Shown here in pieces: positions 23,997-36,935 of a DNA stretch of 46,391 bases. The stretch covers positions 1-46,391 of the forward strand of contig JAAYQQ010000104.1 of the NCBI GenBank assembly GCA_012519255.1, written 5' to 3'. Position numbers and translations under genes: made by a program. Origin of the DNA: Methanobacteriota archaeon (GTDB lineage: Archaea > Thermoplasmatota > Thermoplasmata > Methanomassiliicoccales > Methanomassiliicoccaceae). Numbering within the stretch: the first letter of the stretch is position 1; the number at the start of each line of letters is the position of its first letter. The notes beneath the pieces are model-generated. The model saw nothing but the letters and a program-made list of their open reading frames with translations, searched no databases and was not told the DNA's origin.

Positions 23997-25346
23997 ATGA
24001 AGCCCGTAGATAAGAAGACTGAGGATGAGCTGCTGAAGAAAGCGTATGAGCCGGCCCGACTAGCCATGAAGTACCATCCCTTCTACGAGGGCAAAATCTA
24101 GATTACCGCAAAGTGTCCCGTGCGCAATTTTTCGGACTTTGCCATCTGGTACACTCCAGGTGTGGCTGAGCCATGTAAAGATATCCAGAAGAACCCTGAG
24201 ACTGTCTACGAGCACACTAGCAAGGGTAACATGGTTGCCGTGATCTCAGATGGCACCAGAGTCTTGGGGCTGGGAGATATCGGTCCGGAGGCTGGCCTTC
24301 CAGTCATGGAGGGTAAGTCCCTATTATTCAAGTATCTAGGTGGTGTGGACGCAATCCCCATCTGCTTGGCCACGAAGGATGCTGAGGAGATAATCAAGAC
24401 TGTAAAATATCTGGCACCTTCCTTCGGAGGCATTAATCTAGAGGATATCGAGAATCCCAAGTGCTTCGAGATCCTGGACCGCCTTCGGGCAGAGATGGAT
24501 ATCCCCGTATGGCACGATGATCAGCAGGGTACTGCCACAATAGTCACCGCTGGAGCGATCAATGCCCACAAGGTTGTAGGCAAGAAGATCAGCGAGTCCA
24601 AGGTGGCCATGGTAGGGGCAGGCGCTGCCAACATTGCCATTTCTCGTCTAATGGTAGCCGCCGGGTTTGATATCAAGAACATTGTCATGGTGGACTCCAA
24701 AGGAACACTCCACTCTGGTAGAGAAGATATCGAGAACTCTCATGCCAAGAAGTGGTACATGTGCACCAACTCCAACGCTGAGGAAGTAGTCGGAGGGATC
24801 GAGGATGCCATGAAGGGTGCGGACATCCTTGTTGCGGCCTCTCGCCCAGGCCCTGGAGTCATCCGCAAGGAGTGGATTAGGGGCATGGCCGATGACGCCA
24901 TCGTTTTCTCCACTGCCAATCCCATCCCTGAGATCTGGCCATGGGAGGCTACCGAGGGCGGAGCCAAGGTCGTAGCGACGGGACGCTCCGACTTCCCTAA
25001 TCAGGTCAATAACTCTCTGGGCTTCCCAGGTATCTTCCGTGGTGCCTTGGACGTCCGTGCCAAGACCATCACAGATGAGATGTGCATCGCCGCTGCGTTG
25101 GAGATCGCCAAGACTGCGGAGGACAGGGGCCTTAGCGAGGAAAATATTGTTCCCACCATGGATGATTGGGAACTCTTCCCGCGTGAGGCTGTGGCAGTTG
25201 GCATGAAGGCCGTGGAACAAGGACTCGCCCGAGTCAAGCTGAGCCGGGACGAGCTCATGCACCGCGCTGAAACGGCAATCCGTCGCGCCAGGGGCGAGAC
25301 CAAGCTCCTCATGAATGAGGGCTACATCAAACCCTTCCCAGAGTGA
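23997..25346 (+). CDS. NAD(P)-dependent malic enzyme with in-frame UAG codon
   Basis: The reading frame from ATG 23997 (GGAG SD) gives 449 codons and matches malic enzyme throughout. The N-terminal 'YHPFYEGKI' is followed by a UAG at codon 35, then 'ITAKCPVRNFSDFAIWYTPGVAEP', the usual family continuation. Later come 'GLPVMEGKSLLFKYLGGVDA', 'VWHDDQQGTATIVTAGAI', the NAD site 'VAMVGAGAANIAISRLM' and 'STANPIPEIWPWEA'. It decarboxylates malate to pyruvate. The track begins at GTG 24120, which has no SD and removes conserved sequence. The UAG replaces a variable, surface-type position. Readthrough, for example with pyrrolysine, or a nonsense mutation or read error are all possible. Confidence 0.85.
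24099..24101 (+). other. In-frame amber (TAG) codon inside malic enzyme gene
   Basis: TAG is codon 35 in frame with both the N-terminal and C-terminal malic enzyme sequence. Seven other genes in the window end with TAG (aldehyde dehydrogenase, rpl1, ftsZ copy A, trmJ, the kinase, the phosphatidyltransferase and the 173-aa gene), so TAG normally stops translation here. Confidence 0.85.
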
Positions 25347-25389
25347 GTCCTCACTCAAACCCATTCTCCATTTTATCCCCGGTGTTCTC

Positions 25390-25833
25390 ATGAAGTTTTC
25401 CCAAGCCCGTACTGGCCGCGTGTTCGTATTGCGTCTGGAACAGGGCGAGGTCATACATGAGGTGCTGGAGCGCTTTGTTGCTGAGCACGGGATCCAATGT
25501 GCCGCTGTTACTATGGTGGGGGCGACGGACCATGGGAGCCAACTCGTGGTGGGCCCACGCGATGGAAAAGCTCTCCCAATAGTTCCGCTTCGACACCTTC
25601 TGACTGACGTACATGAGCTCACTGGGGTAGGAACGATCTTCCCAGATGGCAATGGTCGACCAACCCTTCACGCTCATGTCTCGGTGGGACGGGAAGGCGG
25701 CGCCGCCACGGGGTGCATCCGCGGAGGAATAGTTGTTTGGAACATAGTCGAGGTCATACTTCTAGAATTGACCGACTGCACGGCGAAGAGGGTGTTGGAT
25801 CCTCTGACTGGCTTTGAGCTGTTAGATCCGTGA
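25390..25833 (+). CDS. PPC/DUF296 domain protein
   Basis: This 147-residue single-domain protein has the PPC fold pattern: 'GRVFVLRLEQGEVIHEVLERF', 'AAVTMVGATDHGSQLVVG', metal-type 'PTLHAHVSVGREGGAATGCIRGG' (His-x-His and following Gly-rich stretch) and 'LLELTDCTAKRVLDPLTGFELL'. In plants this domain accompanies AT-hooks; in prokaryotes it stands alone, trimeric, often metal-binding, with unknown role. The track ORF starts 25 codons upstream in the tail of malic enzyme; ATG 25390 begins the domain. It probably shares the malic enzyme transcript (43-nt gap). Confidence 0.85.
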   Translation: MKFSQARTGRVFVLRLEQGEVIHEVLERFVAEHGIQCAAVTMVGATDHGSQLVVGPRDGKALPIVPLRHLLTDVHELTGVGTIFPDGNGRPTLHAHVSVGREGGAATGCIRGGIVVWNIVEVILLELTDCTAKRVLDPLTGFELLDP

Positions 25834-26051
25834 TGGATCATTGAAAAGCCCGTGTCCGCTGTCCATCGATCTTTCTTGTTTTGACTACTTTAGGTCTGGC
25901 AGTCCATCTCAAGGAACTATCTCCAGAAGGATTGCATATTTGTAAGGTGAGCATTGATCTTGGGCTCTGTTCTGTCCAAGAGCGCGACCGCTTAATATTC
26001 GCCCTGAGAGAGCTTGCGTAGGCAGAAAAATCTCGTGATAAATAATCTTAT

Positions 26052-26095
26052 CCGAAAATAGGAAGGGCGCGAAGCCCCTGAGGTTTGACCTTAGG
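26052..26095 (-). terminator. Candidate terminator after aEF-1beta
   Basis: Just after the aEF-1beta stop, the minus-strand RNA can fold CCUAAGGU-CAA-ACCUCAGG (8 pairs, one wobble) and then GGGC-UUCGC-GCCC, followed by UUCCUAUUUUC. Stacked hairpins plus a U-rich run suggest a 3' end. The rest of the 25834-26101 gap shows nothing clear. Confidence 0.45.
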
Positions 26096-26101
26096 ACGAA
26101 T

Positions 26102-26368
26102 TTATACTAAGGTAATGGTAACGGCATTCACTCCCTGGACCTGGGGGACCGAGCGGAGCGATTCCTCGAACTTCCCGATGAGGCCATCCTGATCCTCCAT
26201 AATGCCAGTGACCTCGATGATCTTAAGGCCGAAGGCGAAGGGCTTAACGTTCATCGTGGCCACTTCGACGCCCTGAGGGACCTTCTGAGGAATATCTGCC
26301 ATAATCTGTTCGACAGAGACCTCCGGACTCTCCGGGATCACATTGTATACAGCAGCGACCTTTCCCAT
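26102..26368 (-). CDS. ef1b: Elongation factor 1-beta (aEF-1beta)
   Basis: The 88-residue protein begins 'MGKVAAVYNVIPESPEVSVEQIM' and ends 'VPQVQGVNAVTITLV', the compact alpha/beta exchange domain of archaeal EF-1beta, with 'VKPFAFGLKIIEVTGIMED' in the middle. It catalyses GDP/GTP exchange on EF-1alpha. The track runs 33 codons further upstream, but that part is another frame of the zinc-ribbon gene; ATG 26368 has a GAGGGTG SD. The small zinc-ribbon gene lies 10 nt upstream, the conserved archaeal pairing. Confidence 0.95.
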   Translation of the reverse strand: MGKVAAVYNVIPESPEVSVEQIMADIPQKVPQGVEVATMNVKPFAFGLKIIEVTGIMEDQDGLIGKFEESLRSVPQVQGVNAVTITLV

Positions 26369-26378
26369 AAGAACACCC

Positions 26379-26549
26379 TCACGGTCCGCTGAATCCGCAA
26401 TTAGTGCAGGTATAGGTAACGCCTTGGTCACGACACTGAGGGCAACGACCGATCTCTGCCTCGCCACAGTTCGGGCATTTGAAGAAAGTCATGCCATCGC
26501 CCCTGCCCAACCGGACGCCACATGAGCTACAGACCTTTTCATGCTCCAT
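26379..26549 (-). CDS. Small zinc-ribbon protein (COG2888 type), 56 aa, absent from ORF track
   Basis: The reverse strand encodes 56 residues with four CxxC pairs: 'VCSSCG', 'KCPNCG', 'RCPQC' and 'YTCTNCG', enough for two zinc sites. The ATG follows AGGTGA at five nt spacing, and the gene ends ten nt before the aEF-1beta start. Archaeal genes of this type are commonly placed upstream of ef1b and are described as zinc-ribbon, probable RNA-binding, translation-associated proteins. Role in this organism is inferred from family and neighbour. The automatic track lists only a shadow frame here because the protein is short. Confidence 0.88.
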   Translation of the reverse strand: MEHEKVCSSCGVRLGRGDGMTFFKCPNCGEAEIGRCPQCRDQGVTYTCTNCGFSGP

Positions 26550-26591
26550 GATATTCACCTAATATAGGCCGATGAAGTTTTGTCTATCTAT

Positions 26592-27614
26592 TTAAGCTCT
26601 TTTCTTCTCCACAAAGATCCATCCTTTCCTGTAAAAATACAGCACCATCAATGAAGATATGGATGCCATTAGGATCAAGGCCATAGGATATCCGAGAAAA
26701 TGTGCTAGTTCTGGCATGTGCTCGAAGTTCATTCCGTAGATGCCGGCTATGAGGGTGAGTGGGGCGAACACCACGGAGAAGACCGTTAGCACCTTTACAA
26801 TCTGGTTGAGTTGATTGCTGGTGCTGGTCTCATATAGGTCGATTAGCTGAGGAATGATCTGACCGAGCCCATCGACCTCATGAAGCAGGAGATCCAGATT
26901 ATTGAAAAGCTCTCTGAAATACATCTGATTGGAACTCTTTATGACTGCCAAATTTCTCTCTGCCAGGGATTCTGCCGTCTCTCGAAGGGGCCAGGCCGCT
27001 CTCCACATGTTTCCAATACGTGCTCTCATTTGCCGGACTTCCTGCAACACCTCGCGATTGGAGTTAGCGATGAGGCGGTCCTCCAGATGGTCGATGGCGT
27101 TGGAGAGTTCCTCCACGCGATCGAAGAACACTCCTATTATCTCGGCCAAAAGGGCGAATAGGAGAAAATCTGGGCCACTCTTCCTAAGGCGGGAATGCTC
27201 ATTCCTCAGACGCGCTACGATTTCATCATAGCGTATATTAGTATCTTGGAAGGTGACGAGATAGTCGATGCCGAGCACGAAATAAGCAGGCTGGACCTCC
27301 GCCATCTCATGATTCTCGCTTGGTACGGGCCAGGAGACGAACAAGGCGTTGCCAAAATCCTCCATTTTGGCTCGCCCTCTGGAGTACTCAATGATGGTCT
27401 TCATCTCATAGGCGTCGATGTTGAGGTACCCACTGATCTTTTCGAGCAACTTAAGATCAGGAGGGGCATTCATGCATACCCAGGTGACCTTCCTCTTGCC
27501 GATCATGCGGAATGCCTGCTCCATCGGGATCCCCTCCCTTTCTTCATACTCCCTATGATCATATGATCGCACATGGAGGGGGCTCATAATCGTCGCCGGG
27601 GATCCATTCATCAT
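26592..27614 (-). CDS. corA: CorA-family divalent cation transporter
   Basis: The cytoplasmic domain (about 270 residues, acidic, with a long helix ending 'DLYETSTSNQLNQIVKVLTVFSVVF') is followed by two membrane helices. The first ends in the selectivity motif 'YGMNFEHMPEL' and the second reads 'MALILMASISSLMVLYFY', with a short basic tail. It forms pentameric Mg2+ (or Co2+/Ni2+) channels. Start choice is open: the 340-aa frame begins at 27614; a TATA box immediately upstream argues for ATG 27587; ATG 27524 has the best SD (GGGAGGGG). The core protein is unaffected. Confidence 0.92.
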   Translation of the reverse strand: MMNGSPATIMSPLHVRSYDHREYEEREGIPMEQAFRMIGKRKVTWVCMNAPPDLKLLEKISGYLNIDAYEMKTIIEYSRGRAKMEDFGNALFVSWPVPSENHEMAEVQPAYFVLGIDYLVTFQDTNIRYDEIVARLRNEHSRLRKSGPDFLLFALLAEIIGVFFDRVEELSNAIDHLEDRLIANSNREVLQEVRQMRARIGNMWRAAWPLRETAESLAERNLAVIKSSNQMYFRELFNNLDLLLHEVDGLGQIIPQLIDLYETSTSNQLNQIVKVLTVFSVVFAPLTLIAGIYGMNFEHMPELAHFLGYPMALILMASISSLMVLYFYRKGWIFVEKKRA

Positions 27615-27811
27615 ATCTTATATGGTCCCTGGAATAGACATATCTTCCCGCCCAGCATCGCAGTTGGCGTTTTGCCCGTCATCACCACGGAGAATAGTAT
27701 GATACGGGCTACGATGCCCGTATCATATATAGATAAGATAGAGTATACGGTGGATGTTAGTAGGGGCGGCAAGGCTGGGCTCAGGGGAGCGTCAGCTACC
27801 AAACAATAATC

Positions 27812-27820
27812 TTTATATAT
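27812..27820 (+). promoter_or_regulatory. TATA box of the tRNA-Lys gene
   Basis: TTTATATAT lies about 50 nt before the mature 5' end of the tRNA and predicts a transcript start near 27842, so RNase P would remove a leader of about 25 nt. Confidence 0.55.
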
Positions 27821-27887
27821 TTTGAGGCTTTACATGGGCTTCTGCAATGCCGGTTTAGCTTGCCATGGGCTCGTAGCTCAGCTAGGT

Positions 27888-27919
27888 AGGACGGACGTCT
27901 AAACGCGCCGTCCCTAGAA
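27888..27919 (+). other. tRNA intron 1, 32 nt, D-loop (after position 20)
   Basis: Exon CTAG (27882-27885) pairs with intron CTAG (27914-27917). Bulges GTA and AAA flank this 4-bp helix, and inside it GGACGG pairs with CCGTCC. Cutting each bulge after its second base removes 27888-27919 and restores the standard D-loop AGCTAGGTA. Two unpaired exon bases (A14, G15) make the outer side somewhat relaxed. Confidence 0.85.
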
Positions 27920-27958
27920 AGAGCATCTGGCTTTTAACCAGGTGGTCCGGGGTTCGAA

Positions 27959-27989
27959 AAGTGTACGGCCATCCCGTACGCTCCGAAAA
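27959..27989 (+). other. tRNA intron 2, 31 nt, T-loop (position 59/60)
   Basis: Exon TTCG (27953-27956) pairs with intron CGAA (27984-27987). The T-stem forms the outer helix, AAA and AAT are the two bulges, and AGTGTACGG pairs with CCGTACGCT inside. Cutting each bulge after its second base removes 27959-27989 and leaves the normal T-loop TTCGAAT. One extra C (27983) lies between the inner and central helices. Confidence 0.85.
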
Positions 27990-28067
27990 TCCCCGCGAGC
28001 CCGCTCTGACACTTAAGGAGAAGGATGAATGGAAGGCACTACGGTCAGGAATCCAGTGCGGTGGTGT

Positions 28068-28076
28068 TTTATAACT
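28068..28076 (+). promoter_or_regulatory. TATA box of the RNA polymerase operon
   Basis: TTTATAACT lies about 55 nt before the rpoH GTG start. The predicted leader is about 25-30 nt and contains the rpoH SD GAGGTGA. Confidence 0.55.
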
Positions 28077-28124
28077 TTGAAGCCTAGTGAAAGGTGTCCA
28101 GCAGAAATGTCGAGGTGATTTGAG

Positions 28125-28394
28125 GTGGCCGAATCCGATTTTAATGTCTTAGAGCACGATCTCGTCCCGGAACATCATTTAATGTCCGAGGAGGAGGCCG
28201 AGCAGAAGTTGTCCGAGCTGAATATTACAAAAGACCAGTTGCCCAAGATCAGGAAGGGAGATGCCTGCATCCGGCTACTGGAGAAGATCCATGGCCCTAT
28301 TCCCGAGGGGAGTATTATTAGAATAGTACGGCGGAGCGCCACCGCGGGGTCATTCGAGATCTACCGTTTGGTCATCAAAGAAGTGAAGAGGTGA
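28125..28394 (+). CDS. rpoH: RNA polymerase subunit H (Rpb5 C-terminal homologue)
   Basis: The 89-residue product ends in the conserved H/Rpb5 fold: 'HDLVPEHHLMSEEEAEQKL', 'DQLPKIRKGDACIRLL' and 'GSIIRIVRRSATAGSFEIYRLV'. It sits in the lower jaw of the polymerase near downstream DNA. GTG 28125 follows GAGGTGA. It is the first gene of the operon, seven nt before rpoB, whose SD GAGGTGA spans the rpoH stop. Confidence 0.95.
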   Translation: MAESDFNVLEHDLVPEHHLMSEEEAEQKLSELNITKDQLPKIRKGDACIRLLEKIHGPIPEGSIIRIVRRSATAGSFEIYRLVIKEVKR

Positions 28395-28401
28395 AAGGTA
28401 A

Positions 28402-31400
28402 TTGCGCGATCTGATCGAATTATATTTCAAGGAGAGAAGCATAGTCAATCACCACATATCCAGTTTTAACGATTTTCTATCTTCTCTCGACAATCCGAAC
28501 AGCAGGATGCAGAAGATCGTGGATAACCTCCGCGTCTCCGCGGACGATGCCGAGAGGGGCATCATAACTCTTGACCCTGATCGCACCGACGGCCGCGATA
28601 TCAAGATCCGTGTAGGGCGTCGCCGGGATGAAAAAACTGGCAGCATCGATCCCCAGGCCCGTCCGACCATCCGTGTAAACACTCCCGTGGTAAGGGAGGC
28701 CAACGGGGCTACCCACAAGCTCACTCCCATGGAGGCAAGGCTAAGGAATCTCAACTACCTCGCCCCAATGGAACTCGAGTTCACTGTAATCGAGGATGGC
28801 ATAGAAAAAGAGCCCGAGCGTGTCCACATCGGCGATCTGCCTATAATGCTCCGTTCCAAGCGCTGCAACCTATTCAAGGAGAATATGGAGGAGGATCGCG
28901 AACTATCCGATGAGGAGTATCGCGTGAAGCTCATGGAAGCTGGCGAAGATCCTGCCGACCCTGGTGGATACTTTATCATTGGGGGTACTGAGAGGGTACT
29001 CATCTCTTTAGAGGATCTTGCCCCCAATAGGGTCATGGTGGAGTTCAACCAGCGGTATGGCACTCAGCTGGAAGTGGCCAAGGTATTCTCTCAGAGAGAG
29101 GGGTATCGCGCCCTGACACTGGTGGAGAAGAAGAAGGACGGCATTCTTATGGTTACCGTCCCCGCCGCATCTGGCCAGATACCTCTGGTGGCACTCATGA
29201 AGGCGTTGGGCATGGAGAATGATAAGGACATCTACGACGCCATAGTGAGCGTTCCGGAGATGGCCAACATCATCTATGCCAACATTGAGGAGTGTCACGA
29301 TAAGAAACTCTACCCACCAAATGGCATATTCACCACCGATGATGCAATTACCTATCTGGAACGCAAGTTCGCTACCGGTCAGGCCAAGGAATACCGGGAA
29401 AGGAAGGTAGAGTCCATCATCGATCGTTCCCTACTCCCCCATCTTGGCGACACCAGCGAGGATCGCCTCAAGAAGGCCTTCTTCTTAGGCAGGATCGCCC
29501 GCTCTGTACTCGAACTAAGTATCGGGATGAGGAAGGAGGATGACAAGGACCACTATGCCAACAAGCGTCTCAAGCTATCTGGAGATCTTATGGAGGATCT
29601 CTTCCGGGTTTCATTTACCAATCTGATGAAGGATCTTAAGTATCAGTTGGAAAGAAGATTCGCGCGCAAGAGGGACGTCAACATTCGCATAAGCTCAGCC
29701 ATTCGGCCAGACCTACTAACCCATCGCCTTTTGCATGCTCTTGCCACGGGTAACTGGGTTGGCGGACGGGCAGGTGTCTCCCAGCTGCTGGATCGCACTT
29801 CTAACATGAGCACGTTGTCCCATCTGAGAAGGGTCACCTCTTCACTTACTCGTTCCCAGCCTCACTTTGAGGCCCGTGACCTTCACCCCACTCAATGGGG
29901 TCGACTGTGTCCGAATGAGACGCCAGAGGGTCAGAACTGCGGGCTGGTCAAGAACGCCGCTCTCATCATCGATGTATCGGAAGGATTCCGGGAGGAGGAT
30001 GTTCATTGGCTTCTCCGCGATCGCGGGGTGATCGACGTCACGTCGGACGAGGCTCATATTGGGTCCAAGGTCTACGTCAATGGAGACCTGGTTGGTCATA
30101 TTGAAAACCCCAAGGTACTGGTATCGGAGATTCGGGCCGGCCGCCGACAGGGTTTGCTCTCCAATGAGATCAACATCCGCTATGACGACGAGATGAATGA
30201 GGTAATAATCAACTGTGACGAGGGTCGCTTGAGGCGCCCTCTCCTGACAGTTCAGGAAGGTCGCACAATCCTCAACCGCAAGCACATCGAAGACATCCGC
30301 GAGGGTAAGATAAACTGGTCCGATCTTCTACGTGAGGGCGTGATAGAGTGGATCGATGCTGAGGAAGAAGAGGATACGTTCATCGCCGTGAGTCCTTATG
30401 ACGCACCTGAGCGGTGTGCTTCCTGCCATCGGGCCATCTCCCTCCCTGACGTGGACTGGATGAATCCCGGCGTTGAGACTACTGAAGCGATCCTTCAGTG
30501 TAAATATTGTGGCGGCGAGACCAGTGTTCCCCTGCTCATCGGGCGAGAACACACACATCTGGAATTGGACCCAATGTGCATCCTGGGAGTCGCTGCTGCG
30601 CTGGTGCCCTATCCCGAGCACGACTCGTCACCGCGTGTGACCATGGGCTCAGGTATGGCCAAACAGTCTCTTGGACTCAGCTGCACCAATTATCGCAAGC
30701 GGCCCGACACTCGGGGACACCTCTTACACTATCCTCAGAAGGCCATGGTCCAGACCAAGCCCATGGAATTTGTGTCGTTCAATGACCGTCCGGCTGGACA
30801 GAACTTTGTGGTCGCGGTGTTATCGTACCATGGATACAACATGGAGGATGCGCTTGTCTTGAACAAGGCCTCCATCGAACGTGGTCTAGGACGCTCGACC
30901 TTCATGAGGACGTATCGTGCGGAGGAGCGTCGCTACCCTGGTGGGCAGGAGGATCATTTCGAGATCCCCTCTCCCGATGTTAGAGGCGCCCGTGCTGATA
31001 TGTCATATGCCAATCTGGGAGAGGATGGCCTCATCTCGCCCGAGACCTTTGTCTCAGGCGGCGATGTCCTGGTCGGCAAGACCTCTCCGCCAAGGTTCTT
31101 GGAGGAAGACACGGATTTCCTCACGCCCCAGAAGCGCAGGGAGACGTCAGTTACCATCCGTCCTGGTGAGAGCGGTTACGTTGACTCAGTCATGCTTACA
31201 GAGTCGGAGAACGGCTCTCGCCTGGTCAAGGTCAAGGTGCGTGACGAGAGGATACCGGAGCTCGGTGACAAGTTTGCCTCGAGGCATGGCCAGAAGGGAG
31301 TAATAGGCCTCCTCGCTCCACAGGAAGACCTGCCCTTCACAGTCGACGGTGTCGTCCCTGACCTGGTCATAAATCCGCACGCTATCCCTTCCCGTATGAC

Positions 31401-32000
31401 CGTTGCCCATGTATTGGAGATGATCGGTGGAAAGGTAGGTAGCATGGAAGCGCACCCCGTCGATGGGACTGCCTTCTCTGGAGAGAAGGAAGAGGCCCTA
31501 CGTGAGGCCCTTGTGCGCAACGGCTTCCGTCACACTGGTAAGGAGGTCATGTATGATGGCATGACTGGAAAGATGTTCGATGCGAACATCTTCACAGGTG
31601 TGATCTATTATCAGAAACTACATCATATGGTAGCAGGCAAGATGCATGTACGATCCCGTGGACCCGTACAGATCCTAACCCGTCAGCCCACCGAAGGCCG
31701 ATCCAGACAGGGAGGTCTTAGGTTCGGTGAGATGGAAAGGGACTGCCTCATCGGTCATGGAGCAGCCATGGTCATTAAGGACCGGCTGCTTGATGAGTCC
31801 GATGGCACCTATCTGTATGTGTGCGGGCAGCCCAACTGCGGTCACATCGCCATGATGGATCGTAGGGGAGCCATACGCTGCACTGTCTGCGGGAATAATA
31901 CTAATGTGCATCTGGTTCAGACATCTTATGCTTTCAAACTGCTTTTGGATGAGCTACTATCACTTGGCGTCGTAATGCGCCTTCAGCTGGAGGATCTAAG

Positions 32001-32004
<4 letters not shown>
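28402..32004 (+). CDS. rpoB: RNA polymerase subunit B (undivided Rpb2 homologue)
   Basis: At 1200 residues the B subunit is in one piece; many methanogens split it into B'' and B'. Recognisable regions are the N-terminal lobe and protrusion, '[20 protein letters not shown]' (about 495), a zinc site 'CASCHRA...CKYCGG' (about 672), '[18 protein letters not shown]' (about 811), '[16 protein letters not shown]' in the hybrid-binding region (about 955) and a C-terminal zinc clamp 'CGQPNCGH...CTVCGNN' (about 1140). It starts at TTG 28402 with a perfect SD. It overlaps rpoA1 by four nt (ATGA). Confidence 0.97.
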
Positions 32005-36497
<4,493 letters not shown>

Positions 36498-36501
<4 letters not shown>

Positions 36502-36935
36502 TCTTCATGACTGCTGAGATTACATTCACTGAGGACACCCTGAGATACATCAACCTGTTTGAACAGGTTACCAGGACCAGGGTGAAGGATTGCATGGAAG
36601 CTGGGGACAAGCTTGTCTTCGTGGTCGAGCCAGGACAGGCCAACCGAGCAGTGGGCAAGGGCGGGGAGAACGTCATCCGCCTCAATAAACAGACCGGGAA
36701 GAACATTCAGGTTGTCGAATATTCCGACGATCCGGAGAAGTTCATACGGAACGTGTTCTACAATTATAAGGTCCAGAAAGTGGTCATAGAGGACCGGGGC
36801 AATATTGTACATGCTACCGTCACGGTGGACCCGCAGGTCAAGGGGCGCGCCATCGGCAAGAATGGCCGCAACCTCAAGATAGCACGGGACATCGTGAACC
36901 GGCACCACAACGTTCAGAGCATCAACGTGGCCTGA
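36498..36935 (+). CDS. nusA: NusA-like transcription factor (two KH domains)
   Basis: The product is 145 residues (142 from ATG 36507), consisting only of two KH domains. GxxG loops are 'GKGGENV' (about residue 53) and 'GKNGRNL' (about 122). Archaeal NusA lacks the S1 and polymerase-binding parts of the bacterial protein and is thought to bind RNA during termination or antitermination. In many euryarchaea rps12, rps7 and EF-2 genes follow; here the operon ends and a convergent radical SAM gene overlaps the last 14 nt. Confidence 0.94.

Larger units (their letters stand above)
27867..28003 (+). tRNA. tRNA-Lys (anticodon UUU) with two introns
   Basis: The mature 74-nt tRNA is assembled from three exons (27867-27887, 27920-27958, 27990-28003). 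It has an acceptor stem GGGCTCG/CGAGCCC, D-stem GCTC/GAGC, anticodon stem TCTGG/CCAGG with loop CTTTTAA (anticodon TTT), a five-nt variable loop, T-stem CGGGG/CCCCG with loop TTCGAAT, and discriminator G. No CCA is encoded. All stems pair fully except one terminal G-T in the anticodon stem. Neither intron is at the usual 37/38 position; they split the D-loop and T-loop. Interruption in two loops is why a simple scan could miss the gene. It precedes the RNA polymerase operon, which has its own promoter. Confidence 0.92.

Noticed and set aside
23997-25346. Global reassignment of TAG as a sense codon
   Set aside because: rpl1, ftsZ copy A, the kinase and the phosphatidyltransferase all end at TAG at family-normal lengths, and reading through would run into the following genes or past conserved C-termini.
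27867-28003. Split or permuted tRNA, or a tRNA pseudogene
   Set aside because: All parts lie in normal order on one strand, every stem pairs, and both insertions match bulge-helix-bulge rules.
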